Positions 1 to 9,148 of a DNA stretch of 64,000 nucleotides are shown here, piece by piece. Numbering within the stretch: the first letter of the stretch is position 1; each line of letters begins with the position of its first letter. The stretch comes from Bin5 sp965232575 (GTDB taxonomy: Bacteria > Chloroflexota > Anaerolineae > Caldilineales > Caldilineaceae). The translations under genes and the position numbers were made by a program. The stretch lies in NCBI GenBank assembly GCA_965232575.1, contig CBDDPZ010000009.1, positions 620,001-684,000 of the forward strand, given 5' to 3'. The notes below the pieces were generated by a model. The model saw nothing but the letters and a program-made list of their open reading frames with translations. It had not been told where the DNA came from and did not search any database.

Positions 1-1171
1 AGGGGAATCGTATAGGCGGGCACGCAACACGCATATGAACTTCGGCGGCACCCGCGTCGCGCAGGAGTTGCACAAGCGGTCCACTCGTGTTTCCCCGCAC
101 GATTGAGTCGTCTACAAGGACTACCCTCTGTCCCTTCAGATTGTCCGGTAAGGGATTGAATTTCATTGCCACACCGACCTTGCGTTGCCGGTGTGTCGGC
201 TGGATAAAGGTACGTCCAATGTATCGGCTCTTAATGAGACCCTCGCTATAGTCGATGCCGCTCTCCTGTGCATAGCCGATTGCATGAGGAGTGCCGCTAT
301 CCGGTACAGGTACAACGATATCGGCCTCTACCGGCGACTCGCGGGCCAGTTGGCGCCCTAATGCTTGACGCACCCTGTGGACAAGCCGACCGCCGAGAAC
401 ACTGTCCGGACGGGCAAAGTATATCTGCTCGAATGTGCAGAATGCCGCCTTCTCCGCTGGCACGCCCTGTACGATTTCGTACCCGTCCTGGTCAACGCGA
501 ACGATTTCGCCAGGGTCGATTTCCCGAATGGATCGGCCGCCGATAGTGGCGAATGCGCAACTCTCTGAGGCGATAGCGAGGCCGTTTTCAAGCTCGCCAA
601 GAACGAGCGGGCGCAGGCCCCAAGGGTCCCTCACGCCATAAATGGCATCGCGTGTCAGAATGGTCAAAGAGTAGGCCCCCTCCGCAATCGTCATCATCTG
701 GCGAATCCGCTGCAACCAATTGCCGCGGGCCCCGGCCAACATATGGATGATAAGTTCGCTATCGGTCGAGGTAAACAGACCCACGCCTCGCTCCAACAGA
801 TCACGGCGAAGTTTCGGCGCGTTAACCAAATTGCCGTTATGCCCGATGGCAAGGGGACCGTCGAGTGTCTCTAAAATATACGGCTGAGTATTGTTCAGAC
901 GGGGTGATCCGGTCGTGGAATATCGAGTGTGACCAATGCCCAAATGCCCTTGCAGATGTTGCAGATTGTCCTCGTTAAAGACTTGGGAAACGAGGCCCAG
1001 CCCTTTATGAATATGGGCGGTCTTGCCGTCGCAAGTGGCGATTCCCGCGGCCTCCTGTCCTCGATGCTGCAGAGCATAAATGGCAAAGTAGGCCAGGCGG
1101 GCGATGTTCATCCCGGGGGCACTGATGCCAAAGACGCCGCATGCTTCACGGGGCGAATCGAACGGAAGCAT
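1..1171 (-). CDS. purF: Amidophosphoribosyltransferase, 3' end cut by window edge
   Basis: Catalyses the first committed step of purine synthesis, PRPP plus glutamine to phosphoribosylamine. About 390 codons are visible; the C terminus lies beyond the left edge. The protein begins MLPFDSPREACGVFGI, so the catalytic Cys is residue 11 behind a short propeptide, as in the Bacillus-type enzyme that self-processes. The Ntn-type glutaminase domain comes first. The PRPP-binding motif VVLVDDSIVRGNTSG follows at about residue 350. An AAGGAG Shine-Dalgarno sequence lies 8 bases before the ATG, which fixes the start. It is the last gene seen in the minus-strand purine operon, 100 bases after purK. Confidence 0.96.
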   Translation of the reverse strand, partial: MLPFDSPREACGVFGISAPGMNIARLAYFAIYALQHRGQEAAGIATCDGKTAHIHKGLGLVSQVFNEDNLQHLQGHLGIGHTRYSTTGSPRLNNTQPYILETLDGPLAIGHNGNLVNAPKLRRDLLERGVGLFTSTDSELIIHMLAGARGNWLQRIRQMMTIAEGAYSLTILTRDAIYGVRDPWGLRPLVLGELENGLAIASESCAFATIGGRSIREIDPGEIVRVDQDGYEIVQGVPAEKAAFCTFEQIYFARPDSVLGGRLVHRVRQALGRQLARESPVEADIVVPVPDSGTPHAIGYAQESGIDYSEGLIKSRYIGRTFIQPTHRQRKVGVAMKFNPLPDNLKGQRVVLVDDSIVRGNTSGPLVQLLRDAGAAEVHMRVACPPIRFP

Positions 1172-1271
1172 TTTTGCAACTCCTTGAATTACAGCGTGCG
1201 TTCAGTTCGGGAGAACGCACACTCCGAATTTGCTCAGCGATGGGCATCAGGCCTGTTGCCAGGTTTCAGAC

Positions 1272-2471
1272 TCATATCCGCTGTAGGGCGGCACGCGCCT
1301 CAAGTCCCACTTCCAAGGCCGCGGAAGTTGTATCCGCTGTCACTGTCAGGTGCCCCATTTTGCGGCCGGGTCGAGGCTCGTGTTTTCCATACAAGTGCAA
1401 CTTCGCATCGGAAAATGCCAGCAGTGCCTGCCAGTCCGGTTCACCATTATGCCAGAGGTCACCTAGTAGATTCAACATGGCAGCCGGTCTCAACTGCTCG
1501 GATGAGCCAGGGCCAAAGCCGGAAACAGTTCGCAACTGCTGCTCGAACTGGCTAGTCACAGCACCCTCGATCGTCCAGTGGCCGGAGTTATGGGGCCGAG
1601 GTGCAATTTCATTTGTCAACAGACGCCCGGTCGACCCCAACTCCGAAGCTAGCGCATCGCTTTCCGTACGCGGCTTCGGAAGGAGAAAGAATTCGACGCA
1701 GAGAACGCCTATCAATCCGAGAAACTCGCACAGCTGGCGGGCCAATCTTTCCGCCTCCTGAGAAACGGCTGGTTCTACTTCTGCCGGCGCGATAGTGACA
1801 TCCAAAATGTGGTTTACGTGGCGGTTTTCTACAAGTGGATACGCTGCAAAGTCGCCATTCGCCCCGCGCGCCGCCACCATCGACAGTTCTCTCTCAAAGT
1901 TTACGTGCGCCTCAAGAACGCATGTCTGCCCTCCAAGAGACTGCCATGCGGATTCCAGTCTCGTTTCACTTTCAATGCGTGTCTGCCCTTTACCATCATA
2001 ACCGAATGCAGCTGTTTTGAGAATGGCGGGAAATCCGATCTCTTGGGCGGCCTCTTCCAGTTCCGTTCTGTCTGCAACGAAGCGAAGCGGCGTAACGGGC
2101 AGACCCGCCCGGCTGAGCATTGACTTCTCACGCTGTCGGTTTTGGGCTGCGTGGAGGATAGAACCGGAAGGGCGTACCGGCACGCCTTCGGCTTCAGCAA
2201 TCTCTGCCACGAGGGAAGGGACGTTCTCAAACTCGAATGTCAGTGCATCCACGCCTTTGGCAAATGAGCGCACAGCTGCTGAGTCATCGTATGCCGCGGC
2301 GTACTCGAAGTCGGCGACCTGGCCGGTTGGGCTGTTGCGTTCCGGTGAATATGTATGTATGCGATAGCCCATCCTGCGGGCCTCCATCGCCAGCATGCGT
2401 CCCAACTGCCCACTGCCAAATACGCCTATCGTAGAGCCTGGCGGCAGTGGCGATTGACGTGCATGAGCCAC
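1272..2471 (-). CDS. purK: N5-carboxyaminoimidazole ribonucleotide synthase
   Basis: ATP-grasp enzyme that carboxylates AIR with bicarbonate and ATP to N5-CAIR, the substrate of PurE. The N-terminal nucleotide fold shows IGVFGSGQLGRMLAMEARRM. The ATP-grasp core includes AILKTAAFGYDGKGQ, and the C-terminal lobe includes EIAPRPHNSGHWTIEG. The frame is open for 72 codons further upstream, but that stretch overlaps purE. The GTG at 2471 follows a GAGGAG sequence that overlaps the purE stop, so I take GTG as the start, giving 399 residues, normal for PurK. The 4-base gap to purE implies translational coupling. Confidence 0.94.
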   Translation of the reverse strand: MAHARQSPLPPGSTIGVFGSGQLGRMLAMEARRMGYRIHTYSPERNSPTGQVADFEYAAAYDDSAAVRSFAKGVDALTFEFENVPSLVAEIAEAEGVPVRPSGSILHAAQNRQREKSMLSRAGLPVTPLRFVADRTELEEAAQEIGFPAILKTAAFGYDGKGQTRIESETRLESAWQSLGGQTCVLEAHVNFERELSMVAARGANGDFAAYPLVENRHVNHILDVTIAPAEVEPAVSQEAERLARQLCEFLGLIGVLCVEFFLLPKPRTESDALASELGSTGRLLTNEIAPRPHNSGHWTIEGAVTSQFEQQLRTVSGFGPGSSEQLRPAAMLNLLGDLWHNGEPDWQALLAFSDAKLHLYGKHEPRPGRKMGHLTVTADTTSAALEVGLEARAALQRI

Positions 2472-2475
2472 GGTC

Positions 2476-3009
2476 CTACTCCTCTTCACCCAGGCGAGCG
2501 GCCAGCACCTGGTCAGCACGCGCGTCGCGATATTCTTGAAGTTTCTGTCGCAACGCCGGCCGCGAAACCCCAAGTATCGAGATGGCAAGCAACGCTGCGT
2601 TAACGGCGCCTGCTTTGCCGATGGCCATGGTAGCGACGGGTACGCCTGCGGGCATCTGCACAATGGAAAGGAGTGAGTCCATACCATTCAGGGCCTGGCT
2701 TTGAACCGGCACTCCAATTACCGGCAGTAGAGTGTGGCCGGCCACCATGCCGGGCAGGTGCGCCGCCCCGCCTGCACCCGCGATGATCACCTCCAGACCC
2801 CGTGCGGCCGCCCGGTCGGCATATTCTGACATCCAATCTGGTGTCCGGTGTGCCGACACAACCCTGCACTCATGTGGCAGGTCGAATTCGGCCAAAGTCT
2901 CCGAAGAAAACTTCATGCACCGCTCCCAGTCGGAATCACTTCCCATTATCACGCCTACGAGAGGCGTACTTTCTGAGGCTTCCACTTCAAGTCGCTCCCC
3001 AACTCTCAA
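2476..3009 (-). CDS. purE: N5-CAIR mutase
   Basis: Class I PurE, which moves the carboxyl group of N5-CAIR to C4 to give CAIR. The signature motifs GSDSDW near residue 24 and SAHRTP near residue 53 are intact. The glycine-rich IIAGAGGAAHLPGMVA and the GVPVQSQALNGMDSLLSIVQ loop follow. At 177 residues it is slightly longer than usual, with about 16 extra N-terminal residues before the first beta strand. An inner start is therefore possible. Pairing with purK directly downstream shows that this organism uses the two-step bicarbonate route. Confidence 0.94.
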   Translation of the reverse strand: MRVGERLEVEASESTPLVGVIMGSDSDWERCMKFSSETLAEFDLPHECRVVSAHRTPDWMSEYADRAAARGLEVIIAGAGGAAHLPGMVAGHTLLPVIGVPVQSQALNGMDSLLSIVQMPAGVPVATMAIGKAGAVNAALLAISILGVSRPALRQKLQEYRDARADQVLAARLGEEE

Positions 3010-3015
3010 CCAGTC

Positions 3016-4005
3016 TTATTGACGTCCGAAACGCGTGCTGAGACGCCTTGCCACCCTGTCGGCCACTGGCATTTCGCCCGCAACAAATGTGCGGCCCGTC
3101 AAGAGTTCGTAGCATCCGATGTAGCGTTGGCTGGCTTGCGCCGCCAAGTCGTCTGCCAGAGGCGGCGGGGGCCCGTCACCAATGTAGCCACGCTCGGCGT
3201 AGGCTAATCGGACGAACTCCTTGTCGTAATTCTCTGGTTCCACAACTTTCTGGCCCTGGCAACTCTGCTGCCCGCTACCAGTTCGGACCTCTTCATAGCT
3301 ATTTACCGTCCAGAACCTGCTGGAATCTGGCGTATGGATTTCGTCAATAAGGAAGAGTTCGCCCTCGTCGTTCAGGCCAAACTCATACTTAGTGTCCACC
3401 AGGAGAAGGCCTCCCCGGGCTGCCACATCCTGGCCGCGAGCAAATAGCGCCAACGCGGCAGTACAGACTTTCTCCCAAAGTTCACCGTCAACCAGGCCAT
3501 TTTCCACGATTTCCCTGCTCGTGATGCGTTCGTCATGGCCGCCCTTTTCGGCCTTGGTTGTTGGCGTGATGATCGGTTGGGGAAGCTGCTCATTCTTGCT
3601 TAGTCCATCTGGAAAATCCATGCCATAAATGAAGCGTTCACCCTGGCTGTAGCGATACCAGAGGCTCGTCTTCGTAACCCCGGAAATAAAACCTCGAACA
3701 ACCACCTCAACTGGCAGGGGACGACACTTACGGCCGATTGTCACGTTCGGGTCAGGAGACTCAAGGAAGTGATTGGCGACGATATCTCGAGTCTCCTCGA
3801 ACCAGAAGGCTGCAAGTTGATTCAGTACCTGCCCTTTGAAAGGAACCAGACCCAGGATGTGGTCGAAGGCGGACAGGCGATCAGTCGTGATAATTATGAG
3901 CTGATCGTCTCTCTCATAGATGTCGCGTACCTTGCCACTGCGCTTAGGACCGAGAAAGTCTAAGTCGAGTCCGGAGAAAGTTTGGTTCAGCACATCGGGG
4001 TCCAT
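3016..4005 (-). CDS. purC: SAICAR synthase
   Basis: Phosphoribosylaminoimidazole-succinocarboxamide synthase, which joins aspartate to CAIR with ATP. Seen motifs are GKVRDIY near the N terminus, TTDRLSAFDHIL, RGFISG and the C-terminal LLVDTKYEFGLNDEGELFLIDEIHTPDSS region split over the active site. At 329 residues it belongs to the longer, yeast-like PurC class rather than the short 240-residue form. The frame also has a TTG at 4050, but AAGGAG lies 9 bases before the ATG at 4005, so I prefer the ATG. It sits 6 bases before purE. Confidence 0.94.
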   Translation of the reverse strand: MDPDVLNQTFSGLDLDFLGPKRSGKVRDIYERDDQLIIITTDRLSAFDHILGLVPFKGQVLNQLAAFWFEETRDIVANHFLESPDPNVTIGRKCRPLPVEVVVRGFISGVTKTSLWYRYSQGERFIYGMDFPDGLSKNEQLPQPIITPTTKAEKGGHDERITSREIVENGLVDGELWEKVCTAALALFARGQDVAARGGLLLVDTKYEFGLNDEGELFLIDEIHTPDSSRFWTVNSYEEVRTGSGQQSCQGQKVVEPENYDKEFVRLAYAERGYIGDGPPPPLADDLAAQASQRYIGCYELLTGRTFVAGEMPVADRVARRLSTRFGRQ

Positions 4006-4058
4006 CTTGAACGGCTCCTTTTTCCGAAAAGCTTCGCGTTCTTCGCTCAATGCGCCAT

Positions 4059-4862
4059 TCAGTCGGAGGCACTGCCAATCATGGCTCGAAAGACTGAAAG
4101 TCCCAGGCCCATACTTCCGCCGAGGGGACTCTGAATCGGATCGATGTGATCCTCCGGATGGGGCATCAGCCCGATAACATTGCCGGCTCGATTACAAATA
4201 CCGGCAATGTCCGCAACAGATCCATTTGGATTGATCGGGTAGCGCCCCCTGGCCGGCAATCCGTTCGCGTCGACATATCGAAACGCTACCAGCCCTTCCT
4301 TCTCCAAACGATCGAGCGCCTCGTCATTAGACACTTGGAAATTGCCCTCCCCGTGGGCCACAGGGCAAAAGACCGGCCCTTCTATATGTGCCAGGCAATT
4401 AGCCTTTGCCCCTTGCTCTACGGCCAGATGAACCCACCGGCACTCGAATCGATCGCGAGCGTTGTGGGTTAGGGTCACGCGCCGCTGCCCGATTGACTGT
4501 GGCTCATCAGAGTCGCATTCGCTGTCGTCTGTGGAGCCCGACAAGAAGCCCGCCTTGACAAGCGTCTGAAAGCCGTTGCAAATGCCTAAGACGGGTTTGC
4601 CAGTCTCGATAAACTCCTTCAACTCATCGTGAAAAAAGACGCGGAGATCCAGCGCCTGACGCACGCCCGCTCCGAGTGCATCTCCGTAGGAGAATCCACC
4701 CGGCAAAATCAGCATACCAAATTCCGAGAAACGTCGGGAACCCGCACGCAGCTGATTGATGTGCACAATCTGGGGCGAGGCGCCAGCCAGTTCACATGCG
4801 CGGGCTGCCTCGGCATCGCGGTTGGTGCCCGTGGTATGAAGGATCAGGACAGGCAGTTTCAT
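4059..4862 (-). CDS. purQ: FGAM synthase, glutaminase subunit
   Basis: Class I glutamine amidotransferase that supplies ammonia to PurL for conversion of FGAR to FGAM. The nucleophile elbow reads PVLGICNGFQTL, with Cys near residue 95. The catalytic His is in the C-terminal GLMPHPEDHIDP. LPGGFSYGDALGAG gives the oxyanion region. At 267 residues it fits the stand-alone PurQ family. It lies directly downstream of purL. No separate purS gene is present, and the PurS role appears to be built into PurL. Confidence 0.95.
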   Translation of the reverse strand: MKLPVLILHTTGTNRDAEAARACELAGASPQIVHINQLRAGSRRFSEFGMLILPGGFSYGDALGAGVRQALDLRVFFHDELKEFIETGKPVLGICNGFQTLVKAGFLSGSTDDSECDSDEPQSIGQRRVTLTHNARDRFECRWVHLAVEQGAKANCLAHIEGPVFCPVAHGEGNFQVSNDEALDRLEKEGLVAFRYVDANGLPARGRYPINPNGSVADIAGICNRAGNVIGLMPHPEDHIDPIQSPLGGSMGLGLSVFRAMIGSASD

Positions 4863-4914
4863 GGCTATCTCGCTGTGGCCCCGTTTTCCCCCAGGTGTTT
4901 GCCCGTTGGCCCAG

Positions 4915-7839
4915 TCATTCGCATTCAGCGCCTTTCCAGGCAGTAGCGATCTCCTCCAGAAATAGAGCGAAGATCCGCTGGCCGTTCTCCATCATAACCA
5001 GTTGTTCGGTCTGAGTGACGGTACCTAAAGGCGCAATCGGGAGGCCGGTGAGACTTTCCTCGAAGCATTTCACGTCGCGACGAGCCACTTCCAGTAAGAG
5101 TCGGCCGTTACTTTCGGCAAAAAGTGGGACATAAGGGTGGGAGAAATCGCCCCCGCTGACGGCGGAAATGTCTATTGCCGCGCCTAATCGGCCTCCGAGA
5201 CACATTTCGGCCAGTGCGACTGCAAGCCCGCCTTCGCTCAGATCGTGGCAGCTCTGAATCAGCCCAGACCGCATGGCAGCGTGCAGAGCACGGTATCGAA
5301 CTAAGGGCTCGCTGGGCATTGTAGGCGGCTCGCCCCCTTCCCATTCGAAGAGATGGCTGAGGAGAGACCCACCCAGTTCTTCCCGCGTCTCCCCCAGCAG
5401 GTATATGAGATTCCCCGATTGCTTCAGGTCGGAGGTGCAGACTCTGTGCATGTCCGGGACGATTCCAATGGCCGAAATGAGAAGTGTCCCCGGGATCGGC
5501 TGGCCTTCAAACTCGTTGTACAGGCTGTCCTTTCCGGAGATAAAGGGGGCATTGTAGCTAACGGCAGCGTCGTAACATCCCTGGCACGCGCGCACGAGCC
5601 CGCCTAGTCGATCAGGAATCGTAGGGTTACCCCAACAAAAATTGTCCAGGAGCGCAACGCTATCCGGGTCTGCGCCGACAGAAACCGCATTTCGAAATGC
5701 TTCGTCGACTGCGCTGACTGCCATGGCGTAGAAGTCTCTCTTTCCCAGCAGTGGGTTAATGCCTGCGCTGAGGGCGAAGGCGCGTTCGTGACCCCATGTA
5801 CCAATAGGCTTCAGCACCGCCGCGTCCGCGGGTCCGTCCATGTGTGGACCGATAAAGGGACGGACGAGTGTACCTCCGCGTACTTCATGATCGTACGTGC
5901 GAACGATCCTTTCTTTGCTTGCAATAGAAGGATGGCTCAGCATCTGGAGGAGGATTTCTTTTGCCTTCGTCGGCGGTTGGTCGCGTCCAATCATTGTCGG
6001 CGGCAAGGACCGGTCCATCGTATGTTCGTTGTATTGGGCTGTTCGCCGCGGGATGGGAAGCCCGTCATGCAAGAATGTCATCGGCAGCTCGGCCACGGCG
6101 CGGCCGCCGTAGCGCACGCGCAACCAGCCATCGCCGCTGAATTGGCCGAGATCGCGCATCTCGACGTCCCAGAGATCTGCCAGCTCCTGGAGCAGGGGGA
6201 GGTTACCAGGCGGGACTGCCAGGACCATCCGCTCTTGGGCTTCAGAAAGCCAGATTTCCCATGGAGTCAGGCCGGGATACTTGAGGGGAACATCCTGCAA
6301 CTCGATCTCAGCGCCAAGCTTCTCACCCATCTCGCCTACAGCTGAAGAAAGACCGCCGGCGCCGCAGTCGGTAATGGCATGGTAAAGGCGCCCGTCACGG
6401 GCCGCTTCGACCAACTCTATCAAACCCTTTTCCGTGATAGGATCGCCGATCTGTACGGCGCTCCCGGACTCCGTGTGCGTAGCCTGAGTCAACTCGGCCG
6501 ATGAGAAAGTTGCACCGTGGATGCCGTCACGACCGGTGCGCCCCCCCAGGACCACGATTCGATCTCCCTTCTGTGGTTCGGTAGGATGCGTGCCCTTCGG
6601 AAGCAGCCCCACCGCGCCACAAAAGACCAGTGGATTGCCCAGATAGCCTTCATCGTAAATGACGGCGCCGTTGACGGTCGGCAGGCCCAGCTTGTTTCCG
6701 TAGTCGCCGATTCCGGCAACCACGCCTTCTTCAACCCGGGCAGGATGGAGTACGCCTGCGGGGAGATCGTCGGGCGGCAGGTCCTGGGGGCCGAAGCAGA
6801 GGACATCGGTACAGGCAATTGGCCGGGCCGAGACTGCGATGATGTCGCGCACGACGCCGCCTATACCAGTATTTGCTCCGCCGAATGGCTCAAGCGCGGA
6901 AGGATGGTTGTGTGTTTCTACCTTGAAGGCCAGGTCAAAGTGCTCGTCAAACTCGATGATGCCGGCATCATCGACGAAGGCAGAGCGCACCCAAGGACGA
7001 TTCACCTCTTCGGTCGCGGCCTGAATATAAGTCTGCAGCAGCCCCTCTATCTCCTCAACTGGGAGCGCTTGGCCACAGGAACTCTGCTGCGTGAAGGCAA
7101 TGATTGATTTGAAAGTCTTGTGAACGCAGTGCTCACTCCAGGTCTGTGCCAGTGTTTCCAGTTCTACATCGGTGGGGGCACGGCCTATCTCGTCATAAAA
7201 GCTCTGGATCTCCCTCATCTCCTCGGCGTCGAGTGAGAGCATTCGCTTCCGACTGCATTCGAGCAACTCCTCCTCGTTAAGACCTGTCAGAGAAATCTGT
7301 TCCACAAGATTGCGGGCATCGCTGCTGTGCCCAAAGAAGGGTTCGACGGATCCCAAGCTGTAACGCTCAATCGTGTCGTTACACAGCAGGCCTCGGGCAA
7401 CTTTGTGCAGTTCCTCCTTGGAAAGCGCCCCGGTCAGGCGATATTGCGTGGCGGTTGCCGCCTCTAAACTGCGCATTCCCAACTCAGCAGCGCCGCGTTC
7501 GAGCACGCGTGCGGCCACATCGGTGACGCCTGGGCGTAGAGCCACCTCGATAATATGATCCACCGAAGCGGAAGCGGGTTCATCTGATTTGTCATCCGAG
7601 CGGGTGTGCGGCTGAGGCGTAACCCGGGCCGATTCGGTGACAGGATCGACCAGTAGAAGTGCACAAAGTCTATCGATCTGGACCCGGCTGGGAGCATCTG
7701 GTGAATTGCTTGTCAGAAAATAGAGTTGTGTCCGACTGCAGGACTGAAGAGAATCGATCCCCAACCGGTGCGCGGCGGCCGTGATCCTGGGTTCGCCTTC
7801 GCCGCTATGGCTGGTTACTTCAATACGGAAGATCTTCAC
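4915..7839 (-). CDS. purL: FGAM synthase PurL with two N-terminal PurS-like domains
   Basis: ATP-dependent synthetase subunit of FGAM synthase. The first 165 or so residues form two tandem PurS-like modules: FRIEVTSHSGEGEPR.. and, after an acidic linker, IIEVALRPGVTDVAARVLER. The catalytic core of the small-PurL type follows, with TWSEHCVHKTF, FKVETHNHPSALEPFGGANT and the second half ending in SCHDLSEGGLAVALAEM. There is no C-terminal glutaminase domain; purQ supplies it. A GTG at 7854 is also in frame, but it abuts a terminator T-tract and lacks a ribosome site. The GTG at 7839 has GAGGA 5 bases upstream, giving 974 residues. Confidence 0.93.
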   Translation of the reverse strand: MKIFRIEVTSHSGEGEPRITAAAHRLGIDSLQSCSRTQLYFLTSNSPDAPSRVQIDRLCALLLVDPVTESARVTPQPHTRSDDKSDEPASASVDHIIEVALRPGVTDVAARVLERGAAELGMRSLEAATATQYRLTGALSKEELHKVARGLLCNDTIERYSLGSVEPFFGHSSDARNLVEQISLTGLNEEELLECSRKRMLSLDAEEMREIQSFYDEIGRAPTDVELETLAQTWSEHCVHKTFKSIIAFTQQSSCGQALPVEEIEGLLQTYIQAATEEVNRPWVRSAFVDDAGIIEFDEHFDLAFKVETHNHPSALEPFGGANTGIGGVVRDIIAVSARPIACTDVLCFGPQDLPPDDLPAGVLHPARVEEGVVAGIGDYGNKLGLPTVNGAVIYDEGYLGNPLVFCGAVGLLPKGTHPTEPQKGDRIVVLGGRTGRDGIHGATFSSAELTQATHTESGSAVQIGDPITEKGLIELVEAARDGRLYHAITDCGAGGLSSAVGEMGEKLGAEIELQDVPLKYPGLTPWEIWLSEAQERMVLAVPPGNLPLLQELADLWDVEMRDLGQFSGDGWLRVRYGGRAVAELPMTFLHDGLPIPRRTAQYNEHTMDRSLPPTMIGRDQPPTKAKEILLQMLSHPSIASKERIVRTYDHEVRGGTLVRPFIGPHMDGPADAAVLKPIGTWGHERAFALSAGINPLLGKRDFYAMAVSAVDEAFRNAVSVGADPDSVALLDNFCWGNPTIPDRLGGLVRACQGCYDAAVSYNAPFISGKDSLYNEFEGQPIPGTLLISAIGIVPDMHRVCTSDLKQSGNLIYLLGETREELGGSLLSHLFEWEGGEPPTMPSEPLVRYRALHAAMRSGLIQSCHDLSEGGLAVALAEMCLGGRLGAAIDISAVSGGDFSHPYVPLFAESNGRLLLEVARRDVKCFEESLTGLPIAPLGTVTQTEQLVMMENGQRIFALFLEEIATAWKGAECE

Positions 7840-7854
7840 AGCGTTCCTCTGCAC

Positions 7855-7909
7855 AAAAAAGACCCGATGTCATGTTGTGGAAGACCACCTTATGACATTG
7901 GGCTCTTTT
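7855..7909 (-). terminator. Intrinsic terminator between tRNA-Glu and purL
   Basis: On the minus strand a long hairpin has matching arm segments AAAGA/TCTTT, CCC/GGG and ATGTCAT/ATGACAT. It is followed at once by six T residues that end 15 bases before the purL start codon. It lies 48 bases after the tRNA 3' end. It can end the tRNA transcript, but any transcript that reaches purL from the tRNA promoter must also read through it, so it may attenuate the purine operon. Confidence 0.8.
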
Positions 7910-7956
7910 GAAACCGCAGGCACTGATTCGGCCGGCTCAACCGGGCGGCTCTTCTG

Positions 7957-8029
7957 TACCCCCAAGGGGATTCGAACCCCTGTTGCAGGCTTGAAAGGCC
8001 TGAGTCCTAGTCCTCTAGACGATGGGGGC
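7957..8029 (-). tRNA. tRNA-Glu (anticodon TTC)
   Basis: A 73-base cloverleaf can be drawn by hand. The acceptor stem GCCCCCA pairs with TGGGGGT (one G-T pair). The anticodon stem CAGGC/GCCTG encloses loop CTTTCAA, so the anticodon is TTC. The T arm AGGGG/CCCCT carries TTCGAAT. The discriminator base is A and the CCA end is not encoded, since CAG follows. A good promoter lies upstream and a terminator downstream. Confidence 0.95.
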
Positions 8030-8053
8030 GTGCCGGAGACAGGCACGGGGGAA

Positions 8054-8083
8054 AGTCTACCAGAAATCAGGGCCAGTGGTCAA
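8054..8083 (-). promoter_or_regulatory. Predicted sigma70-type promoter for tRNA-Glu
   Basis: On the minus strand TTGACC and TAGACT are separated by 18 bases, followed by a GC-rich discriminator typical of stable-RNA promoters. The predicted start is about 18 bases before the tRNA. A small palindrome, CGTGCC..GGCACG, spans the intervening leader. This is the only clear promoter in front of the purine genes. Confidence 0.55.
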
Positions 8084-8179
8084 ATGTGGCGGCGCTAAAG
8101 ATCGAATAGAATTCCTCTGATCGTTGACTCCATTGCACATTCAGGCAGATTCCAGACGCGCAAGAAATAGGCTTGAAAG

Positions 8180-9025
8180 TTACCGGCTTGACGGGCCCTG
8201 TCTTCGGATCTGCCAGAGCTCCACGACCAGGTTGGAGGGGTAGCGTGACGGGTCAAAATCGTCGGTCTCCCAGGCATCGCACCCTACACGGGAGAACAAT
8301 TCCTCTATCGTGCGCGAAGAGTGATGTTGCGCTTCGCCAACTATCTGGTGGAGATAAACCGCGGATGGCAATATCACCGGATAGCCCATCTCATAAAGGG
8401 CATAAGCCGTACCATCATTGCCCAGCATCCCCAAAATATCCTCGGACTTTTGCTCGATGGTTACGCCGGCATGGGAGGCGCTTACGTCGAAGTGAAAGGA
8501 AAAGTGGCTGCGTAGATATCCCTGTTCCACGAGGAATCCCCCGACGCGTTGAATGGCGGCATTCACCAAAGCCAAGTCAGTTTCGTTAAGAAGAGTTGGA
8601 GGAAGCTCCAGGCTCAGACATTCTGAAAGATGAGAAAAGAATTGCGCCCCTACGCGTTCAGCGAACCCGCGGCGCAAAGAACTCAGTTCGTCGCCGCTGA
8701 ATCGAGAAGCCAGTGCCCGGAAAGCAGAAAAAAAGAAAGCATAGGAGAGCGCGTCAAACTCGCCTGATTGAACTGTGCCGAGATCTGTCCCCGCGGCGAA
8801 GCTTGCTGCCAAGCCAGGTCGGGCTTGCCGATGGTAGACCTGAGAAATGTACTCTTCTACTGTATTCTGGACCGAAGCAATACTATCTTCGGACGGAGCC
8901 AGGGGTCGCCACTGGCATTCAATGGCGTCCGCCATCAATGCCAGAAAGGATTCGCCCATCGGCCACCACGCTTGAAATTCGGGATAGGGATGCTGAGATA
9001 CGGCAGTTGAGAGGGTGTGTGACAT
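8180..9025 (-). CDS. Protein of unknown function, 281 residues
   Basis: I do not recognise this family. The protein has no obvious signal peptide or membrane segment and is mixed, mainly alpha-helical in character. The centre, ALSYAFFFSAFRALASRF, is aromatic-rich. There is a conserved-looking SHFSFHFDVSASHAGVTIEQ segment and an acidic C-terminal ETDDFDPSRYP. The chosen ATG at 9025 (MSHTLSTAVSQ) has AAAGGA upstream. The frame stays open 31 codons further, to 9118, without a better site. It is divergently oriented from the amino-acid binding protein at 9149, so the two may share a control region, but nothing shows a functional link. Confidence 0.6.
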   Translation of the reverse strand: MSHTLSTAVSQHPYPEFQAWWPMGESFLALMADAIECQWRPLAPSEDSIASVQNTVEEYISQVYHRQARPGLAASFAAGTDLGTVQSGEFDALSYAFFFSAFRALASRFSGDELSSLRRGFAERVGAQFFSHLSECLSLELPPTLLNETDLALVNAAIQRVGGFLVEQGYLRSHFSFHFDVSASHAGVTIEQKSEDILGMLGNDGTAYALYEMGYPVILPSAVYLHQIVGEAQHHSSRTIEELFSRVGCDAWETDDFDPSRYPSNLVVELWQIRRQGPSSR

Positions 9026-9148
9026 GGACTCGCATTCCTTTATGGATACACGTATTCCTTGATTTGCTCTATCTTGTAATATCATATTGTCAGGGAAACA
9101 ATCCGTTCGTTTGGACACATTTTACCTGAACCAGAAAGGGGAGGAACA

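Noticed and set aside
7855..7909. Purine riboswitch ahead of purL
   Set aside because: The conserved loops of the purine aptamer are missing; the hairpin is a plain terminator.
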